NCBI GenBank assembly: GCA_905339295.1
Contig: CAJPFI010000021.1
Location: forward strand, 248,001 to 312,000
DNA length: 64,000 bases
Source of the DNA: Burkholderiales bacterium
Lineage (GTDB): Bacteria > Pseudomonadota > Gammaproteobacteria > Burkholderiales > Casimicrobiaceae
Reading direction: 5' to 3'
Shown one piece after another: positions 1 through 8,766 of the stretch. Each line of letters opens with the position of its first letter. The first letter of the stretch is position 1. The notes under the pieces were generated by a model. The model searched no databases. It had not been told where the DNA came from and saw only the letters and a list, made by a program, of their open reading frames with translations. Both the position numbers and the translations under genes were made by a program.

Positions 1-686
1 GCGATCGCCTCGGCGACGTGCACGACCCACGCGGGCTCGTTGGTGCGGCCGCGGTGCGGCACCGGCGCGAGGTACGGGCTGTCGGTCTCGATCAGCATGC
101 GGTCGAGCGGCACGCGGCGCGCGACCTCGTGCAACGCCGACGCGTTCCTGAACGACACGATGCCGGAGAACGAGATGTGGAAGCCGAGGTCCATCGCGGC
201 GGCCGCGACCTCCCACGATTCGGTGAAGCAGTGCATGACTCCGCCCACCTCGTGCGCGCGCTCGTCGCGCAGGATCGCGAGCGTGTCGTCCGCGGCGCTC
301 CGCGTGTGCACGACCAGCGGCTTGCCCGCCTCGCGCGCCGCGCGGATGTGCGTGCGGAACCGCTCGCGCTGCCAGCCGAGGTCTCCCGTGAGGCGGTAGT
401 AGTCCAGGCCCGTCTCGCCGATCGCCACGACCTTCGGCCGTGCCGCCAGCGCGACCAGCGTCGCCACGTCCGGCTCGGTCGTGTCCGGGTAGTCGGGGTG
501 CGTGCCCGCGGTCGCGTAGAGGTTCGCGTGCCCGGTCGCGAGCGCGTGCACGCGCGGCCAGTCCGGCAGGTCGACCGAGATGCACAGCGCGTGCGTGACG
601 TTCGCCGCGCGCATCGCGTCGAGCCTCGCGGGCAGGTCCGCCGAGAGCTCGGGGAAGTCGAGGTGGCAATGGGAGTCGACGAACAT
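1..686 (-). CDS. tatD: TatD family metal-dependent DNase (3' end outside window)
   Basis: The protein reads MFVDSHCHLDF at its start, which carries the TatD metal-binding HxH, followed by GETGLDYYR near residue 90, a VHTRSA segment near residue 125, MHCFTE near residue 150 and IETDSPYLAPVPHRGR near residue 205. These are the ordered metal-ligand motifs of TatD/YcfH hydrolases, known as 3'-5' exonucleases acting on DNA, possibly in repair. The ATG at 686 begins directly before the first motif. The C-terminal part is cut by the window edge. It is the last visible gene of the mltG-tmk-holB-pilZ-tatD operon, an order common in Proteobacteria. Confidence 0.93.
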   Translation of the reverse strand, partial: MFVDSHCHLDFPELSADLPARLDAMRAANVTHALCISVDLPDWPRVHALATGHANLYATAGTHPDYPDTTEPDVATLVALAARPKVVAIGETGLDYYRLTGDLGWQRERFRTHIRAAREAGKPLVVHTRSAADDTLAILRDERAHEVGGVMHCFTESWEVAAAAMDLGFHISFSGIVSFRNASALHEVARRVPLDRMLIETDSPYLAPVPHRGRTNEPAWVVHVAEAI

Positions 687-775
687 CTCGGGTACCAGAC
701 ATCAGGCATCGGGCACCAGGAAGAGCGCGGCGCGCTGCGCTGCGTCACCGATCGCTGACTGCCGATCCCCGACGC

Positions 776-1153
776 CTACAAGGTATGCGTCGACCGCGAC
801 GACGCGAGCGACTCGCCCAGGATCCTCTCGATGGTCGCGCGCGCGGCCGCGCCGGTCTCGTCCAGCGTGAACTGCACGCCGATGCCCTGCGTGCGGCTGC
901 CCTGCACGCCCTCGGGCGTGATCCAGACGACCTTGCCCTGCACGGCGATGCGGTTCGGGTCGTCCATGAGCGACAGCAGCATGAACACCTCCTCGCCGAG
1001 CAGGTAGCTGCGCGACGTCGGGATGAAGATGCCCCCGCCCTTCAGGAACGGCATGTAGGCGGCGTAGAGCGCCGCCTTCTCGCGGATGTTGAGCGACAGG
1101 ACGCCGGGGCGCGCTACGCCCACCGGCGGAGTGACGCTCCTGGGCTCCGCCAT
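776..1153 (-). CDS. pilZ: PilZ domain protein, type IV pilus type
   Basis: The 125-residue protein is almost entirely one PilZ fold, including LNIREKAALYAAYMPFLKG and a GIFIPTSR segment. It lacks the RxxxR plus D/NxSxxG signature of c-di-GMP receptors. This is the usual state of the PilZ protein that works in type IV pilus assembly rather than as a classical c-di-GMP sensor. The gene starts 2 bases after the holB stop and keeps the conserved holB-pilZ-tatD order, which supports the assignment. The product should be cytoplasmic. No pilus genes are visible next to it. Confidence 0.88.
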   Translation of the reverse strand: MAEPRSVTPPVGVARPGVLSLNIREKAALYAAYMPFLKGGGIFIPTSRSYLLGEEVFMLLSLMDDPNRIAVQGKVVWITPEGVQGSRTQGIGVQFTLDETGAAARATIERILGESLASSRSTHTL

Positions 1154-1155
1154 CG

Positions 1156-2193
1156 TCAGCCGAACAGGGCGCGATAGTCCGCCAGCAGGGCCTCGGCGAC
1201 GAGCCGCGGCTGCAGCGGATGGGCGAGACGGGCGCGCTGGACAAGCACCGATCGATGATAGCGGCAAAGACCGATCCTCGCCACCTTCGGCGCGAGCGAA
1301 GCCAGCGCCGCCGCATGGACGGGCAGCCGCTGCGGCGCCCCGCCCGCCGACACGCGCGCGAGGTCCGCCGTCCAGCGCGCGAGCGCGTCGACCGCGACGG
1401 CGAGCCGCGGCCGCCGCTCGTCCTTGCCCCCGCTCTCGATGCGCGCGCCCAGCGCGATCGGCGCGAGGCGCTCGGGGCGCGCGAACGCGTCGTACCAGGC
1501 CTTGCGCTCGGCGCGGCCGCCGGGCTCGGCCAGCGCGAGCGCGGCCATCGGAGCCCCCCCTGCTTCGGCGAGGACGTCGGCCGGCTCGGCGACACCCTGC
1601 GATCGCAGCCACGCGATCGCCTCGTCCGTCCCCGGGACCGGCGCCGGCACGCGCAGGCAGCGGCTGGTGACGGTGGGCATCAGCCGTCCGGGCTGGTGGG
1701 AGACGAGCAGGAGGGTCGTGCCGGGCGGCGGCTCCTCGAGGGTCTTGAGCAGCGCGTTCGCCGCCGACGCGTTCATCCGTTCCGCGGGCACGATCACGGC
1801 GACGCGCCCGCCGCGGCGATGCGTCGAGACCTGCATCATCTCGACGAGATCGCGCACCTGCTCGACGTCGATCTCCTGGACCGGCTTGCGCTCGCCGGTG
1901 TCCCTGTCGGTCCTGAAAAGCTCGAGCACGCGCAGGTCCGGATGGGTTCCCGCCGCGACGTAGCCGCATCCCGCGCAGGCGCCGCAGGCGAGGCCTCCCT
2001 CGCGCGGCGCCTCGCACAACAGCGCCTGCGCGAGGTTGAGCGCGAGCCCTTTCTTGCCGAGCCCGGCCGGGCCCGCGATCAGGTACGCGTGATGCGCGCG
2101 GCCGCGGTCACGCAGCCGGTCGGCCAACCACGCCGCCTGCCACGGCAGCGGCGGCACCCAGGGTTCCCTCGCCGGGGCGTCGTCGTCGCTCAC
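1156..2193 (-). CDS. holB: DNA polymerase III subunit delta'
   Basis: This is a 345-residue clamp-loader subunit of the replicative polymerase. It shows the P-loop-like [12 protein letters not shown] near residue 38, the zinc-binding cysteine cluster CGACAGCGY near residue 70, the sensor region [14 protein letters not shown] and the SRC motif TVTSRCLRV. The start is a GTG at 2193 whose last bases overlap the tmk stop (GTGA), implying translational coupling. Length and motif order match the family. It loads the beta clamp together with DnaX and HolA, which are not in the window. Confidence 0.93.
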   Translation of the reverse strand: MSDDDAPAREPWVPPLPWQAAWLADRLRDRGRAHHAYLIAGPAGLGKKGLALNLAQALLCEAPREGGLACGACAGCGYVAAGTHPDLRVLELFRTDRDTGERKPVQEIDVEQVRDLVEMMQVSTHRRGGRVAVIVPAERMNASAANALLKTLEEPPPGTTLLLVSHQPGRLMPTVTSRCLRVPAPVPGTDEAIAWLRSQGVAEPADVLAEAGGAPMAALALAEPGGRAERKAWYDAFARPERLAPIALGARIESGGKDERRPRLAVAVDALARWTADLARVSAGGAPQRLPVHAAALASLAPKVARIGLCRYHRSVLVQRARLAHPLQPRLVAEALLADYRALFG

Positions 2194-2828
2194 GGCGCGG
2201 CGAAAAGGCGCGCGAGCTCCTCGCGCACCGCGGCCTGCGGCTGCGTCGAGTCGACGACGCGGAACCGGTGCGGCTCGGCGCGCGCGCGCTCGTGGTACAC
2301 CTCGCGCACGCGCTCGGCGAACGAGACGCCTTCGCGCTCGAACTTGTCGAGCGCCCGACCCCCGTTCCGCGCGCGTTCGAGGCGCTCCCGCGACACCGCG
2401 GTCGGCACGTCGAACAGGATCGTGAGATCCGGCTCGCAATCGCCGTGCACCCAGCGCGCGAGCTCGGCGATGCGCGCGCGCTCGACGCCATGGCCGCCGC
2501 CCTGGTAGGCCCAGGTCGCGTCGGTGAACCGGTCGCACAGCACCCAGTCGCCGCGCGCGAGCGCCGGGCGGATGACGCGCTCGACGTGCTCGCGCCGCGC
2601 CGCGAACATGAGCAGCGTCTCGGTGTCGTGGCACATCGGCTCGTGCAGCAGGAGCCCGCGCAGCGCCTCGCCGAGCGGCGTGCCGCCCGGCTCGCGCGTT
2701 GTCACGACGGCGTGCCCTGCGGCGCGGATGCACCCGGCGATATAGGCGACATGCGTGCTCTTGCCCGCGCCGTCGATGCCTTCGAGCGTGACGAACCGGC
2801 CGCGGCGGGGACGATCGAGGCGCGTCAT
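2190..2828 (-). CDS. tmk: Thymidylate kinase
   Basis: The enzyme phosphorylates dTMP to dTDP in nucleotide biosynthesis. It has [15 protein letters not shown] (Walker A) near residue 12, the [12 protein letters not shown] motif (the DRX-equivalent region) near residue 45, [14 protein letters not shown] near residue 98 and a lid segment rich in Arg. The ATG at 2828 gives 212 residues, the usual family length. A longer frame reaching 2906 adds a low-complexity Pro/Arg stretch and is less likely. It sits between mltG and holB and overlaps holB by four bases. Confidence 0.94.
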   Translation of the reverse strand: MTRLDRPRRGRFVTLEGIDGAGKSTHVAYIAGCIRAAGHAVVTTREPGGTPLGEALRGLLLHEPMCHDTETLLMFAARREHVERVIRPALARGDWVLCDRFTDATWAYQGGGHGVERARIAELARWVHGDCEPDLTILFDVPTAVSRERLERARNGGRALDKFEREGVSFAERVREVYHERARAEPHRFRVVDSTQPQAAVREELARLFAAP

Positions 2829-2934
2829 GGGCGAACGTGACGTTGGCGTGGGTGGGCGGCGGCGACCGACGGGACTCCCCGGCGTCGCCGGGCGCCCGCC
2901 GCGCAAGGCGCGCGAAACGCGTTTCGGGGGGACG

Positions 2935-3942
2935 TCATCGCTTCTGGTACCTTGCCACCGCCCGGTTGTGGTCCGCGAGATTGGTCGAGAACTCGCTCGA
3001 CCCGTCGCCGCGCGCGACGAAGTAGAGGTACTGCGTGACCGGAGGATCGACGACCGCGGCGATCGACGCCTGCGACGGCAGCGCGATCGGCGTCGGCGGC
3101 AGCCCGTCGCGCGTGTAGGTGTTGTACGGCGTGTCGGCCTCGAGGTCGCGCTTGCGCAGGTTGCCGTCGAACGCCTCGCCCATCCCGTAGATCACCGTCG
3201 GGTCGGTCTGCAGCCGCATCCCGAGCTTCAGCCGGTTGACGAACACCGACGCGATCGCCGGCCGGTCCGACGCGCGCCCGGTCTCCTTCTCGACGATCGA
3301 CGCGAGGATCAGCGCCTCGTAGGGCGTGGCCAGCGGCAGCCCGGCGCTGCGGCGTTCCCACGCCGCGCCGAGTCGCTCCTGGAGCAGCCTGTGCGCGCGC
3401 ATGAGCAGGGCCCGGTCGGCGCTGCCGGCCGCGTAGAAGTAGGTGTCGGGGAAGAACTGGCCCTCGAGCGACGGCGCGTCGATCGCGAGCGCCTTCGCGA
3501 TCTCGTCCGCGGGTCGGTCCGCCAGCGTCGTCGCGAGCGTGGGCTCGGCCGCGACGCGGCGCAGCAGCTCGGCGGCCGTCGTCCCCTCGACGAACGTGAG
3601 CGAGGACTGCGTGACGTCGCCCTGCGTGAGCCGCGCGAGCAGCGCGGCGAGGTCGATCGGCGGGTCGAATTCGTATTGGCCGGCCTTGATCGTGCGGTCG
3701 ACGCCTTTCGCGCGAGCGAGCAGCGTGAGCGCGATCGGGTGGTCGATCACGCCGTCGTCCGCGAGCTTTCGCGCGACCGCCGCGAGCGTCGATCCCGATC
3801 GCACCTCGAGCGCGTACGGGACGCCCGGCAACGCGAGCGGACGGTCGAGCCACCACCACGCCGCCGCGGCCGCGATGCCGACGATCACCGCGAGCGAGAA
3901 CAGCGTGCGCGCAACGTAGCGGAGGAGCGGGAAGCCGGGCAT
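2935..3942 (-). CDS. mltG: Endolytic transglycosylase MltG
   Basis: The 335-residue protein has one N-terminal membrane anchor (about residues 9-33), a LysM-like segment with [20 protein letters not shown], and the YceG catalytic domain. The catalytic region includes [25 protein letters not shown] with the expected glutamate, and VIYGMG. MltG cleaves nascent peptidoglycan strands at the inner membrane. It is the first gene of the minus-strand operon visible here; the usual upstream pabC is replaced by the divergent gsp operon. Confidence 0.93.
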   Translation of the reverse strand: MPGFPLLRYVARTLFSLAVIVGIAAAAAWWWLDRPLALPGVPYALEVRSGSTLAAVARKLADDGVIDHPIALTLLARAKGVDRTIKAGQYEFDPPIDLAALLARLTQGDVTQSSLTFVEGTTAAELLRRVAAEPTLATTLADRPADEIAKALAIDAPSLEGQFFPDTYFYAAGSADRALLMRAHRLLQERLGAAWERRSAGLPLATPYEALILASIVEKETGRASDRPAIASVFVNRLKLGMRLQTDPTVIYGMGEAFDGNLRKRDLEADTPYNTYTRDGLPPTPIALPSQASIAAVVDPPVTQYLYFVARGDGSSEFSTNLADHNRAVARYQKR

Positions 3943-3980
3943 CGGGAGGGGACCGCGAATCGGCGCGCGGCGGCGGGGCG

Positions 3981-3988
3981 ATTATAAT
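3981..3988. promoter_or_regulatory. Palindromic -10 box shared by divergent mltG and gspG
   Basis: ATTATAAT is its own reverse complement and so offers a TATAAT box on both strands in the 52-base gap between the two divergent operons. On the plus strand it ends 6 bases before the gspG ATG at 3995, so a transcript would begin at or near that ATG. On the minus strand it leaves a leader of roughly 35 bases for mltG. I see no good -35 element on either side. Confidence 0.45.
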
Positions 3989-3994
3989 CCGCCG

Positions 3995-4438
3995 ATGCCC
4001 GCCCCATCGCTTCGCCGACGGAATGCGCGGGGCTTCACGCTGATCGAGATCATGGTCGTCATCGTGATCCTCGGCGTGCTCGCCGCGCTGGTCGTGCCGC
4101 GCGTGCTCGACCGCCCGGACGAGGCGCGTCGCGTCGCGGCGAGGTCGGACGTCGCGGCCATCGTCGGCGCGCTCAAGCTCTACCGGCTCGACAACCAGCG
4201 CTACCCCAGCGGCGAGCAGGGACTGGCCGCGCTCGTCGCGAAGCCCGAGTTGCCGCCGGTGCCGGGCAACTGGAAGCCCGGCGGATACCTCGAGAAGCTG
4301 CCGAGGGACCCGTGGGGCCGTCCGTACGTCTACCTCCATCCGGGACTGAAGGGCGAGATCGACGTCTACAGCACGGGCGCCGACGGCGAGCCGGGCGGCG
4401 AGGGCCAGGACGCCGACATCGGATCGTGGGATCCCTGA
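3995..4438 (+). CDS. gspG: Type II secretion major pseudopilin GspG
   Basis: The protein has the prepilin signature RGFTLIEIMVVIVILGVLAALVVP, with cleavage expected after the Gly at residue 12 and the conserved Glu at +5. The periplasmic domain has the calcium-site and C-terminal features of the major pseudopilin: GEQGLAALV, PGNWKPGGYLEKLPRDPWG and IDVYSTGADGEPGG. At 147 residues it is the normal size. It polymerises into the T2SS pseudopilus. It heads a cluster in which several following genes overlap. No ribosome binding site is seen before the ATG, in keeping with a possible leaderless message. Confidence 0.95.
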   Translation: MPAPSLRRRNARGFTLIEIMVVIVILGVLAALVVPRVLDRPDEARRVAARSDVAAIVGALKLYRLDNQRYPSGEQGLAALVAKPELPPVPGNWKPGGYLEKLPRDPWGRPYVYLHPGLKGEIDVYSTGADGEPGGEGQDADIGSWDP

Positions 4439-4938
4439 CGCCTTCGCGCCGCTCGGGGGCCTCCGCCCGCGTCGCGGGATTCACGCTGGTCGAGATCATG
4501 GTCGCGCTCGCCATCGTCGCGATCGCGTCGGGAGCGGCCTGGCTCGCGTGGCGCGGCGGCGACGCGTCGCTGCATCGCGAGGCGACCCGCTTCGCCGGAG
4601 CGGTCGAGTACGCGGCGCAACGTGCGCAATGGCGCCACGAGGACCTCGGCGTGAGTGCGGACGGCGGCGGCTGGCGGTTCTGGCGTCGCGATCCCGAGCG
4701 CGCCGCGTGGGCGCCGCTCGCCGACGACGACGCGCTCGCGGCGCGCACGCTGCCCGGCGGAATGCGGCTCGACTCGGCCGCGCTCGCTGGCCGGCCGGTC
4801 GCGCGCGACGCGGTCGTTCCGTTGCGCGCAAGCGGCCGCAACGATCCGGCGACCTTCGTGCTCGCGCTGGGCGAGATGCGCATGCGCATCGACACCGACC
4901 CGCTCAATCGCGTAGCGGTCACGCGGGACACGCCGTGA
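4426..4938 (+). CDS. gspH: Type II secretion minor pseudopilin GspH
   Basis: The prepilin motif AGFTLVEIMVALAIVAIASG near residue 18 and a 170-residue length mark a minor pseudopilin. Position between gspG and gspI identifies it as GspH. The start is uncertain. The GTG at 4426 lies inside the end of gspG and gives a short leader before the prepilin peptidase site; a CTG at 4435 is an alternative, and there is no in-frame ATG nearby. It ends with a GTGA overlap into gspI. Confidence 0.88.
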   Translation: MGSLTPSRRSGASARVAGFTLVEIMVALAIVAIASGAAWLAWRGGDASLHREATRFAGAVEYAAQRAQWRHEDLGVSADGGGWRFWRRDPERAAWAPLADDDALAARTLPGGMRLDSAALAGRPVARDAVVPLRASGRNDPATFVLALGEMRMRIDTDPLNRVAVTRDTP

Positions 4939-5309
4939 CGCGGGCCCGCGGCTTCACCCTGGTCGAGATCCTCGTCGCGCTCGCGGTCGTCGCGGTCGCG
5001 CTCGCCGCCGGCATGCGCGCGCTCGCGCAATCGGCCGACGGCGCCGGCACGCTCAAGGCGCGCACGCTCGCGATGTGGGTCGCGCAGAACCGGCTCGCGG
5101 CGGCGGAGTTCGCGCGCGAGCTGCCCGCGCCCGGACGGCGCACGGGCGACGCCGCGCAAGGCGGCACGGCATTCGTCTGGCGCGAGACGGTCGGCGGCAC
5201 GCCGAATCCGTTGTTCCGGCGCATCGACGTGGAGATCGCCGAAGCCGCGTCCCCCGACTACGTGCTGGCCAGGCTCACCGGCTACGTGGCCGGCCCCCCT
5301 CCCCGATGA
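4935..5309 (+). CDS. gspI: Type II secretion minor pseudopilin GspI
   Basis: It starts at a GTG overlapping the gspH stop (GTGA). The prepilin motif RGFTLVEILVALAVVAVALA begins at residue 5, so the leader peptide is very short. The remainder (RTLAMWVAQNRLAAAEF, then WRETVGGTPNPLFRRIDVEI) matches the GspI pattern. With GspJ and GspK it forms the tip complex of the pseudopilus. At 124 residues it is normal for the family. Confidence 0.92.
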   Translation: MTRARGFTLVEILVALAVVAVALAAGMRALAQSADGAGTLKARTLAMWVAQNRLAAAEFARELPAPGRRTGDAAQGGTAFVWRETVGGTPNPLFRRIDVEIAEAASPDYVLARLTGYVAGPPPR

Positions 5310-5893
5310 CGCGCGCGCGCATCGCGGGATTCACGCTGGTCGAGGTGCTGGTCGCGCTCGCGGTCCTCGCGGTGTTCGCCACGTTCGCGTGGCGCGCGAC
5401 CGCGTCACTCGTCGACGGCGAGGCGCGCCTCGCGTCGGAGTCGAGGCGCTGGCAGGAACTCGACGCGATGTTCGCGCGGATCGAGGCCGACGTGCGCGCC
5501 GCGGTGCCGCGCGCCGTGCGCGTGGCGGAGCGACGGGAGCGCGCGTGGGTCGGCACCGTCGGGACCGACGGGCAATCGGCGTTCGCCTTCACGCGCGCCG
5601 GCGGCACGCCCCCCGACGCGGGCACGGAGGGGGTCAGGCTCGCCTACCGGATGCGCGGCGACAGCGTCGAGATCCTCTACTGGCCGGCGCTCGACCGCGC
5701 CGCTGGCGTCGAGCCCGCCGCATGGGCGCTCGCGGGCGGCATCGCCCGTCTCGACGTGCGCTACGCCGACGACGACGGCGGGTGGACCGACCGCTGGCCG
5801 CCGGACCGGCGCGACGCCCTTCCGCGCGCGCTCGTCGTCGGCGTGACGCTCGCCGACGGCGCGCGCCTCGAGCGCTTCATCGTGCTGCGATGA
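5306..5893 (+). CDS. gspJ: Type II secretion minor pseudopilin GspJ
   Basis: Translation starts at an ATG overlapping the gspI stop (ATGA). The prepilin motif AGFTLVEVLVALAVLAVFAT follows within eight residues, and the 195-residue length and WPPDRRDALPRALVVGVTL segment fit GspJ. It binds GspI and GspK at the pseudopilus tip. The stop overlaps the gspK ATG, so the I-J-K block should be translated as one coupled unit with matched amounts. Confidence 0.92.
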   Translation: MTRARIAGFTLVEVLVALAVLAVFATFAWRATASLVDGEARLASESRRWQELDAMFARIEADVRAAVPRAVRVAERRERAWVGTVGTDGQSAFAFTRAGGTPPDAGTEGVRLAYRMRGDSVEILYWPALDRAAGVEPAAWALAGGIARLDVRYADDDGGWTDRWPPDRRDALPRALVVGVTLADGARLERFIVLR

Positions 5894-6801
5894 ACGACGC
5901 TCGCCAGCGCGGCGCGGCGCTCGTCGTCGCGATGCTCGTCGCGGCGATCGCGGCCGCGGTCGCGACGACGCTGACGGTGGAAGGCGCACGCTGGCAGTCG
6001 ATCGTCGAAGGGCGGCGCGACCACGCGCGCGCGGCGTCGCTGGCGTCCGCCGGCATCCAGTGGGCGCGGCAGGCGCTCGCCGACGATGCCGCGCGCGGGC
6101 CGGTCGACCACCTGGGCGAGCCATGGGCGATCCCCCTCCCGCCGACGCCCGTCGACGGGGGCCAGGTCGAGGGCCGCATCGAGGACGCGCAGGCGCGCCT
6201 CAACGTCAATGCGATCGCGGGCGACGACGCGGCGGCGGCGATCCTCCGCGAGCGGCTCGCAGTCCTGTTCGCGCGCCGCGGCGTCGATCCCGCCCTCGTC
6301 GACGCGATCGCCGACTTCGTCGATCCCGACACGACGCCTCGCGAGCGCGGCGCCGAGGACTCCGCCTATGTGCGCGAGGGCGCCGTCGCGGCCAACGCGC
6401 CGCTGACGCGCGCCGGCGAACTGGCGGCCGTGCGCGGCGTGACGCCCTCGATCCTGGCGCGCATCGCAGGCGACGTGGTCGCGCTGCCCGCGCAAGCCGC
6501 GCTGGACGTGAACACGGCATCGGCGGACGTCCTCGCGTCGACCTTCCCGACGCTCGACGGCGACGCGATCGCCGCGATCGTCGCGTCGCGCCTCGAGCGA
6601 CCGTACGCGTCGATCGCCGAGTTCCGCTCGCGCGCCGCACGAAGCGGCTTCGCGCCCGACACGAGCGGGCTCGCGGTAGGCAGCGACCACTTCCTCGTGA
6701 CCGTGCGCGCGCGGCATGGCCACGCGGTCGTGCGCGCGGAGGCGCTGATCGTCCGCGGCGATGGCCGATTGCCGGCCGTCGCGTGGCAGGTCCTCGACTG
6801 A
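5890..6801 (+). CDS. gspK: Type II secretion pseudopilin tip protein GspK
   Basis: The 303-residue protein begins MNDARQRGAALVVAMLVAAI. Like other GspK proteins it lacks Glu at +5 of the mature sequence. The body includes EDAQARLNVNAI, the helix-hairpin-helix-like VRGVTPSILARIAGDV, and LDVNTASADVLASTFP, which are typical of GspK. The start overlaps the gspJ stop (ATGA). It caps the pseudopilus and is exported through the prepilin pathway. Confidence 0.92.
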   Translation: MNDARQRGAALVVAMLVAAIAAAVATTLTVEGARWQSIVEGRRDHARAASLASAGIQWARQALADDAARGPVDHLGEPWAIPLPPTPVDGGQVEGRIEDAQARLNVNAIAGDDAAAAILRERLAVLFARRGVDPALVDAIADFVDPDTTPRERGAEDSAYVREGAVAANAPLTRAGELAAVRGVTPSILARIAGDVVALPAQAALDVNTASADVLASTFPTLDGDAIAAIVASRLERPYASIAEFRSRAARSGFAPDTSGLAVGSDHFLVTVRARHGHAVVRAEALIVRGDGRLPAVAWQVLD

Positions 6802-6830
6802 CGCCGCGGCTGGCTTACACTCTCGTTGCG

Positions 6831-8054
6831 ATGACGATCCTGCGTGTCCGCCTCCCCGTGCCGTTCGACCCCGCCGCGCCCGCGGCATGGTGGCGCGTCG
6901 ACGGCGGCGGGCGCATCGTGGATCGCGGCCGGTCTCCCGCGGCGTCGTGGCCCGCCGCCGACCGCGTCGAGGTCGCGCTCGGCGCCGCGGACGTCCGGAT
7001 CGTCGCGCTCGCCCTGCCGCCGATGAGCGATGCGCGCCGGACCGCCGCCGCGGCGTACGCGCTGGAGGACCAGCTCGCCGCGCCCGCCGAGTCGCTGCAC
7101 ATCGGCGTGCGCGCGCCGGCATCGCCCGGTGGCGCGACGATCGCCCGCATCGCCGACCGCGCGACGATCGCCTGGCTCGCCACGCGCCGACCGGCGATCG
7201 ATCGCGTCGTGGCGGAGCCGGACCTGGTGGCCGCCGACGGCACGTGGCACTGGTGCGCCGACGCCGACGGACGCGGTTTCGTGCGCCGCGCGGACGGCAG
7301 CGCGTTCGCGGCGGAGACGCCGGCGGGGTCGGCGCTGCCCGCGGAACTCGTCGCCGCGCTCGCGCGAGCGCGGCGCGACGCCGCGCCGCATGCGCAGGCG
7401 CCCCTGCGCGTCGTCGTCGATTCGACCGTGGACGCCGAGGTGCTTCCCGCGTGGTCGCAGGCGACCGGCGCGACCTTCGTGCGCGGCACGCCGTGGTCGC
7501 CCGAGCGACTCCCCGCCTCGGCGTGGGCGGCCGCGCCGGACCTGCGCGAGGGCAGCGTGAGCGCGCCTTCCGACGAAGGGGCCCCGGTCGCGCAACGCTT
7601 CGCCCCCGCCCTCGCGCTCGTGCTCGCCGCGCTTGCGCTCCACGTCCTCGCCACGTTCGCGGGCTGGGCCCACGATCGCCATGCCGAATGGCGCGCCGAT
7701 CGTGCGGTCGTCGAGCTGGCGCGTGGCGCGGGCGTCGACCCGGTCCCCGACGCGCGTGCGGCGGAGGCGGCGCTCGCGCGGCGCGCGGCGAGCGCGCTCC
7801 ATGCGTCCGGCCGCATGGCCGACGACGACGTGCTGCCGCTGATCGCACGGGCCGCGCAGCCACTGGGGGCGCTCCCCGCCGGGTCGCTGCGCCGGCTGAG
7901 CTACGGCGACCGGCGTCTCGTAGCCGACCTGGCTGCGCTCGACGACGCGCGCCTCGGACGGTTGTCGCGCGAACTCGCCGCCGCGGGGCTCGTGCCGGTC
8001 GCTGCGCCGGTCGGCGGCGGCGTTCGCGTCGTCGCCACGCTGGGTCCGCGATGA
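6831..8054 (+). CDS. gspL: Type II secretion inner-membrane platform protein GspL
   Basis: The 407-residue protein has an actin-like cytoplasmic domain (about residues 1-240), a single membrane helix near 255-275 (FAPALALVLAALALHVLATF) and a periplasmic ferredoxin-like domain. This is the GspL architecture; the protein connects the GspE ATPase to the membrane platform. The ATG at 6831 lies 29 bases after gspK. The stop overlaps a second ATG at 8051 (ATGA) that opens a 55-codon frame before gspM. The sequence is low-complexity and Ala/Arg-rich, as in its neighbours. Confidence 0.88.
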   Translation: MTILRVRLPVPFDPAAPAAWWRVDGGGRIVDRGRSPAASWPAADRVEVALGAADVRIVALALPPMSDARRTAAAAYALEDQLAAPAESLHIGVRAPASPGGATIARIADRATIAWLATRRPAIDRVVAEPDLVAADGTWHWCADADGRGFVRRADGSAFAAETPAGSALPAELVAALARARRDAAPHAQAPLRVVVDSTVDAEVLPAWSQATGATFVRGTPWSPERLPASAWAAAPDLREGSVSAPSDEGAPVAQRFAPALALVLAALALHVLATFAGWAHDRHAEWRADRAVVELARGAGVDPVPDARAAEAALARRAASALHASGRMADDDVLPLIARAAQPLGALPAGSLRRLSYGDRRLVADLAALDDARLGRLSRELAAAGLVPVAAPVGGGVRVVATLGPR

Positions 8055-8218
8055 GCTCCGCCGCGCCGTTCGCTCGCGCCCGCCGGCCCGCCCTCGCGAC
8101 GCGCCGCACGCCGGAAACGTCCGCACGATGCGCGCTTCGGGGGGCTCGCATGCATGGCGTACGAGCGCCGGGGCGCGGATCGCGTCGGGCGACGAACCTG
8201 GCGGAGCTACCCCGATGA
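8051..8218 (+). CDS. Doubtful 55-codon bridging ORF between gspL and gspM
   Basis: The ATG overlaps the gspL stop (ATGA), and its own TGA at 8216-8218 overlaps the gspM ATG at 8215 (ATGA). The predicted peptide is Arg/Ala-rich and has no recognised domain, and its second half shows weaker third-position GC than the neighbours. It may be a minicistron that keeps ribosomes on the message between gspL and gspM, or simply chance. I do not claim a functional protein. Confidence 0.2.
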   Translation: MSSAAPFARARRPALATRRTPETSARCALRGARMHGVRAPGRGSRRATNLAELPR

Positions 8219-8688
8219 TGTCCGACACGCTGCGAGCGCGATGGAACGGTCTCGAGACGCGCGAGCGCCGCTGGCTCGTCGCCGGCACCGCGGTCGTCGT
8301 CACGGCGCTGGCCTTTGCGTACGTCTGGCATCCGCTGGTGCAGGACGTGCCGCGCGCCGCGCGCGACGCCGAGCGCGCGCAGGCGCGGCTCGCACGGGCG
8401 GGCGCAATGGCGTCGGCCGCGGCGACGCGGGCGTCGACGCCGGCGCGCGAGCCGATGGAGGCCGCGGTGCGCGGTGCGCTCGCCGGCGCCGGTATCGCGC
8501 CCGTCGATGCCACGCTGGTCGTCTCGGGCGCCCGGGCGGCGCTGACGCTGCCGTCGATCCGCTTCGCCGAGCTCGCGGGCCTGATCGACACGCTCGCGCG
8601 CGAGCGCGCGGTCCACGTCGTCGACGCGACCATCGCCGCGCGCGTCGAGGCCGGCCGTGTGCGCGCGGAACTGTCACTCTCGCGCTGA
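8215..8688 (+). CDS. gspM: Type II secretion platform protein GspM
   Basis: The 157-residue protein begins MMSDTLRARWNGLETRERRW, followed by one membrane helix at about residues 20-42 and a small periplasmic domain. This matches GspM in length, topology and the W..L..RER pattern before the helix. It partners with GspL in the inner-membrane platform. A GGAG lies about ten bases upstream of the start. Position after gspL confirms the call. Confidence 0.86.
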   Translation: MMSDTLRARWNGLETRERRWLVAGTAVVVTALAFAYVWHPLVQDVPRAARDAERAQARLARAGAMASAAATRASTPAREPMEAAVRGALAGAGIAPVDATLVVSGARAALTLPSIRFAELAGLIDTLARERAVHVVDATIAARVEAGRVRAELSLSR

Positions 8689-8766
8689 TGCCTCGGCCGC
8701 CCGTCACGCCTCCCACGCTCGCCGCGCCGGCGTCCCGGACCGGCGACCACTGAACCGGAGACCGCC

